Positions 63,270 to 64,000 of a DNA stretch of 64,000 nt are shown one piece after another. Where the stretch lies: positions 2,356,001 through 2,420,000 of the forward strand of contig NZ_JAVIZT010000001.1 of assembly GCF_031453615.1 (NCBI RefSeq). The letters run 5' to 3'. The stretch is from Microbacterium sp. SORGH_AS_0428. Its GTDB lineage: Bacteria; Actinomycetota; Actinomycetes; Actinomycetales; Microbacteriaceae. The notes under the pieces were generated by a model. The model was given only the letters and a program-made list of their open reading frames with translations, had not been told where the DNA came from and did not search any database. Made by a program: the position numbers and the translations under genes. The stretch's first letter is position 1. Every line of letters starts with the position of its first letter.

Positions 63270-63959
63270 GTGGCATCACGAGCGGACGAACCGACGGAGC
63301 ACAAGGGACTCGGAGCCCTGTGGGCCGCCCGCGCGTCGCGCCCGAAACTCGCCGATGTCGTCGCCGAGGGCGTCTACATCGCCGCTGCCGCCACGCGCTT
63401 GTCGCTGAAGAATCACATCCTGGTCGACATCCTCTCGGCGGGAGAAGGCTTCGACGCCGACCGGTTCGTGCCCGACGCGAAGGACGCGCTGCTGAAGCTC
63501 GCCGAGGAGGCCGAGGAGGATGCGGAGCGCGCGGAACGGGAGCGCAAACTTGCGCGCGGCCGTTTCAGCGACTCCGGCGGCACCCACGACTATCGCAGTC
63601 GCGACGTGCGCAACCTCCGGCGCAGACGCAAGCAGTCCTTGCGTATCGCGGAGGAGCTCCGTGAGCGCGCCGAGGACCTCGACGGGCTCCGCGAACTGGT
63701 CGAGGCGGCACGTGAGGCGGCGTGGGCGGAGGTCGCGCGCAACATCGACAGCTCGCTGCGGATCGAGGCCGCCCGACCCGACCTCGAGCCGGGCTACGAC
63801 AAGATGCGTCAAGCGCGGATGCAGAGCTTGCGTCTCGTCGACCTTCCTCGTCTCGCCGCTCATCGACGCAGATTGAACGCGAAGGAGGAGGATGCGGCGC
63901 CCGCGGTGTCCGCCGGGAGCGAGCGGCGCGGCGGGATCGACCTCAGCGAGCTCGAGTAG
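63270..63959 (+). CDS. Uncharacterised charged helical protein
   Basis: 229 residues from GTG 63270, which follows the -10 box and a G-rich ribosome site. Mostly charged helix: LKLAEEAEEDAERAERERKLAR and RRRRKQSLRIAEELRERAEDL suggest coiled coils. There is a short conserved-looking turn, SDSGGTHDYRSRDVRN. No membrane helix or known domain. Similar asparagine-poor proteins are hypothetical in related genera. Function unknown. Confidence 0.72.
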   Translation: MASRADEPTEHKGLGALWAARASRPKLADVVAEGVYIAAAATRLSLKNHILVDILSAGEGFDADRFVPDAKDALLKLAEEAEEDAERAERERKLARGRFSDSGGTHDYRSRDVRNLRRRRKQSLRIAEELRERAEDLDGLRELVEAAREAAWAEVARNIDSSLRIEAARPDLEPGYDKMRQARMQSLRLVDLPRLAAHRRRLNAKEEDAAPAVSAGSERRGGIDLSELE

Positions 63960-63992
63960 TCGCCTCGATTCGCGACCACGCCCGTTGTGTTG

Positions 63993-63998
63993 TAGTCT
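63993..63998 (+). promoter_or_regulatory. -10-like box at the window edge
   Basis: TAGTCT at the very end of the window; a gene probably starts just beyond it. The -35 is not convincing. Confidence 0.35.
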
Positions 63999-64000
63999 CT

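Overview
The window is a high-GC actinobacterial chromosome segment, most likely from Microbacterium or a close Microbacteriaceae relative. The evidence is the strong G/C third-position bias, frequent GTG starts, actinobacterial forms of the ribosomal proteins (Ala/Lys-rich or acidic tails, short-lid adenylate kinase), DUF4012 proteins, and many promoters with a TAnnnT -10 box exactly 6 nt before a start codon (leaderless genes). The species is an inference; the actinobacterial assignment is firm. I saw no tRNA, rRNA, CRISPR array, insertion sequence or phage gene.

Layout. 1-2468 is the 3' part of rpoC, closed by a strong terminator. 2589-8465 holds an alpha/beta hydrolase, two paralogous secreted Cys-rich proteins, three uncharacterised genes and an FHA protein. 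8476-13139 is the str operon (rpsL, rpsG, fusA, tuf) with a structured leader. 13228-28080 is a 15-kb block that separates tuf from rpsJ. It is mainly a surface-polysaccharide locus: Wzz-like, Wzy-like and Wzx-like proteins, three glycosyltransferases, two hexapeptide acetyltransferases, an acyltransferase-3, a DUF4012 protein, a frameshifted WbaP-type initiating transferase and an LPATG surface protein. 28167-38011 is the fused S10-spc operon (rpsJ to rplO), without rpsN. 38095-41576 is secY-adk-map plus a DsbA-like oxidoreductase. 41744-44858 is infA-rpmJ-rpsM-rpsK-rpoA-rplQ.

44980-55766 is a second envelope region: an acyltransferase-3/SGNH protein, truA, an EEP phosphohydrolase, a second DUF4012 protein, two paralogous lipoproteins, a cellulose-synthase-like GT2, an orphan OmpR-type response regulator and a membrane-anchored GH6 glucanase. 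55825-57348 has a tandem Usp protein and two tiny membrane proteins. 57440-62294 is an L-arabinose operon (araD-araB-araA-aldose epimerase) behind a promoter overlapped by a LacI-type palindrome. 62387-64000 has a CsbD-like protein, a DUF1905/YdeI protein and an unrecognised coiled-coil protein.

How the parts fit. Growth genes (transcription, translation, Sec export) alternate with envelope-building genes. The two DUF4012 proteins each sit in a polysaccharide locus. The most suggestive candidate for an undescribed system is 48605-55766, where GT2 synthase, GH6 glucanase, response regulator, DUF4012 protein and lipoproteins are adjacent. An 11-bp-periodic direct repeat lies in front of the synthase, and a leader with mutually exclusive hairpins precedes one lipoprotein.
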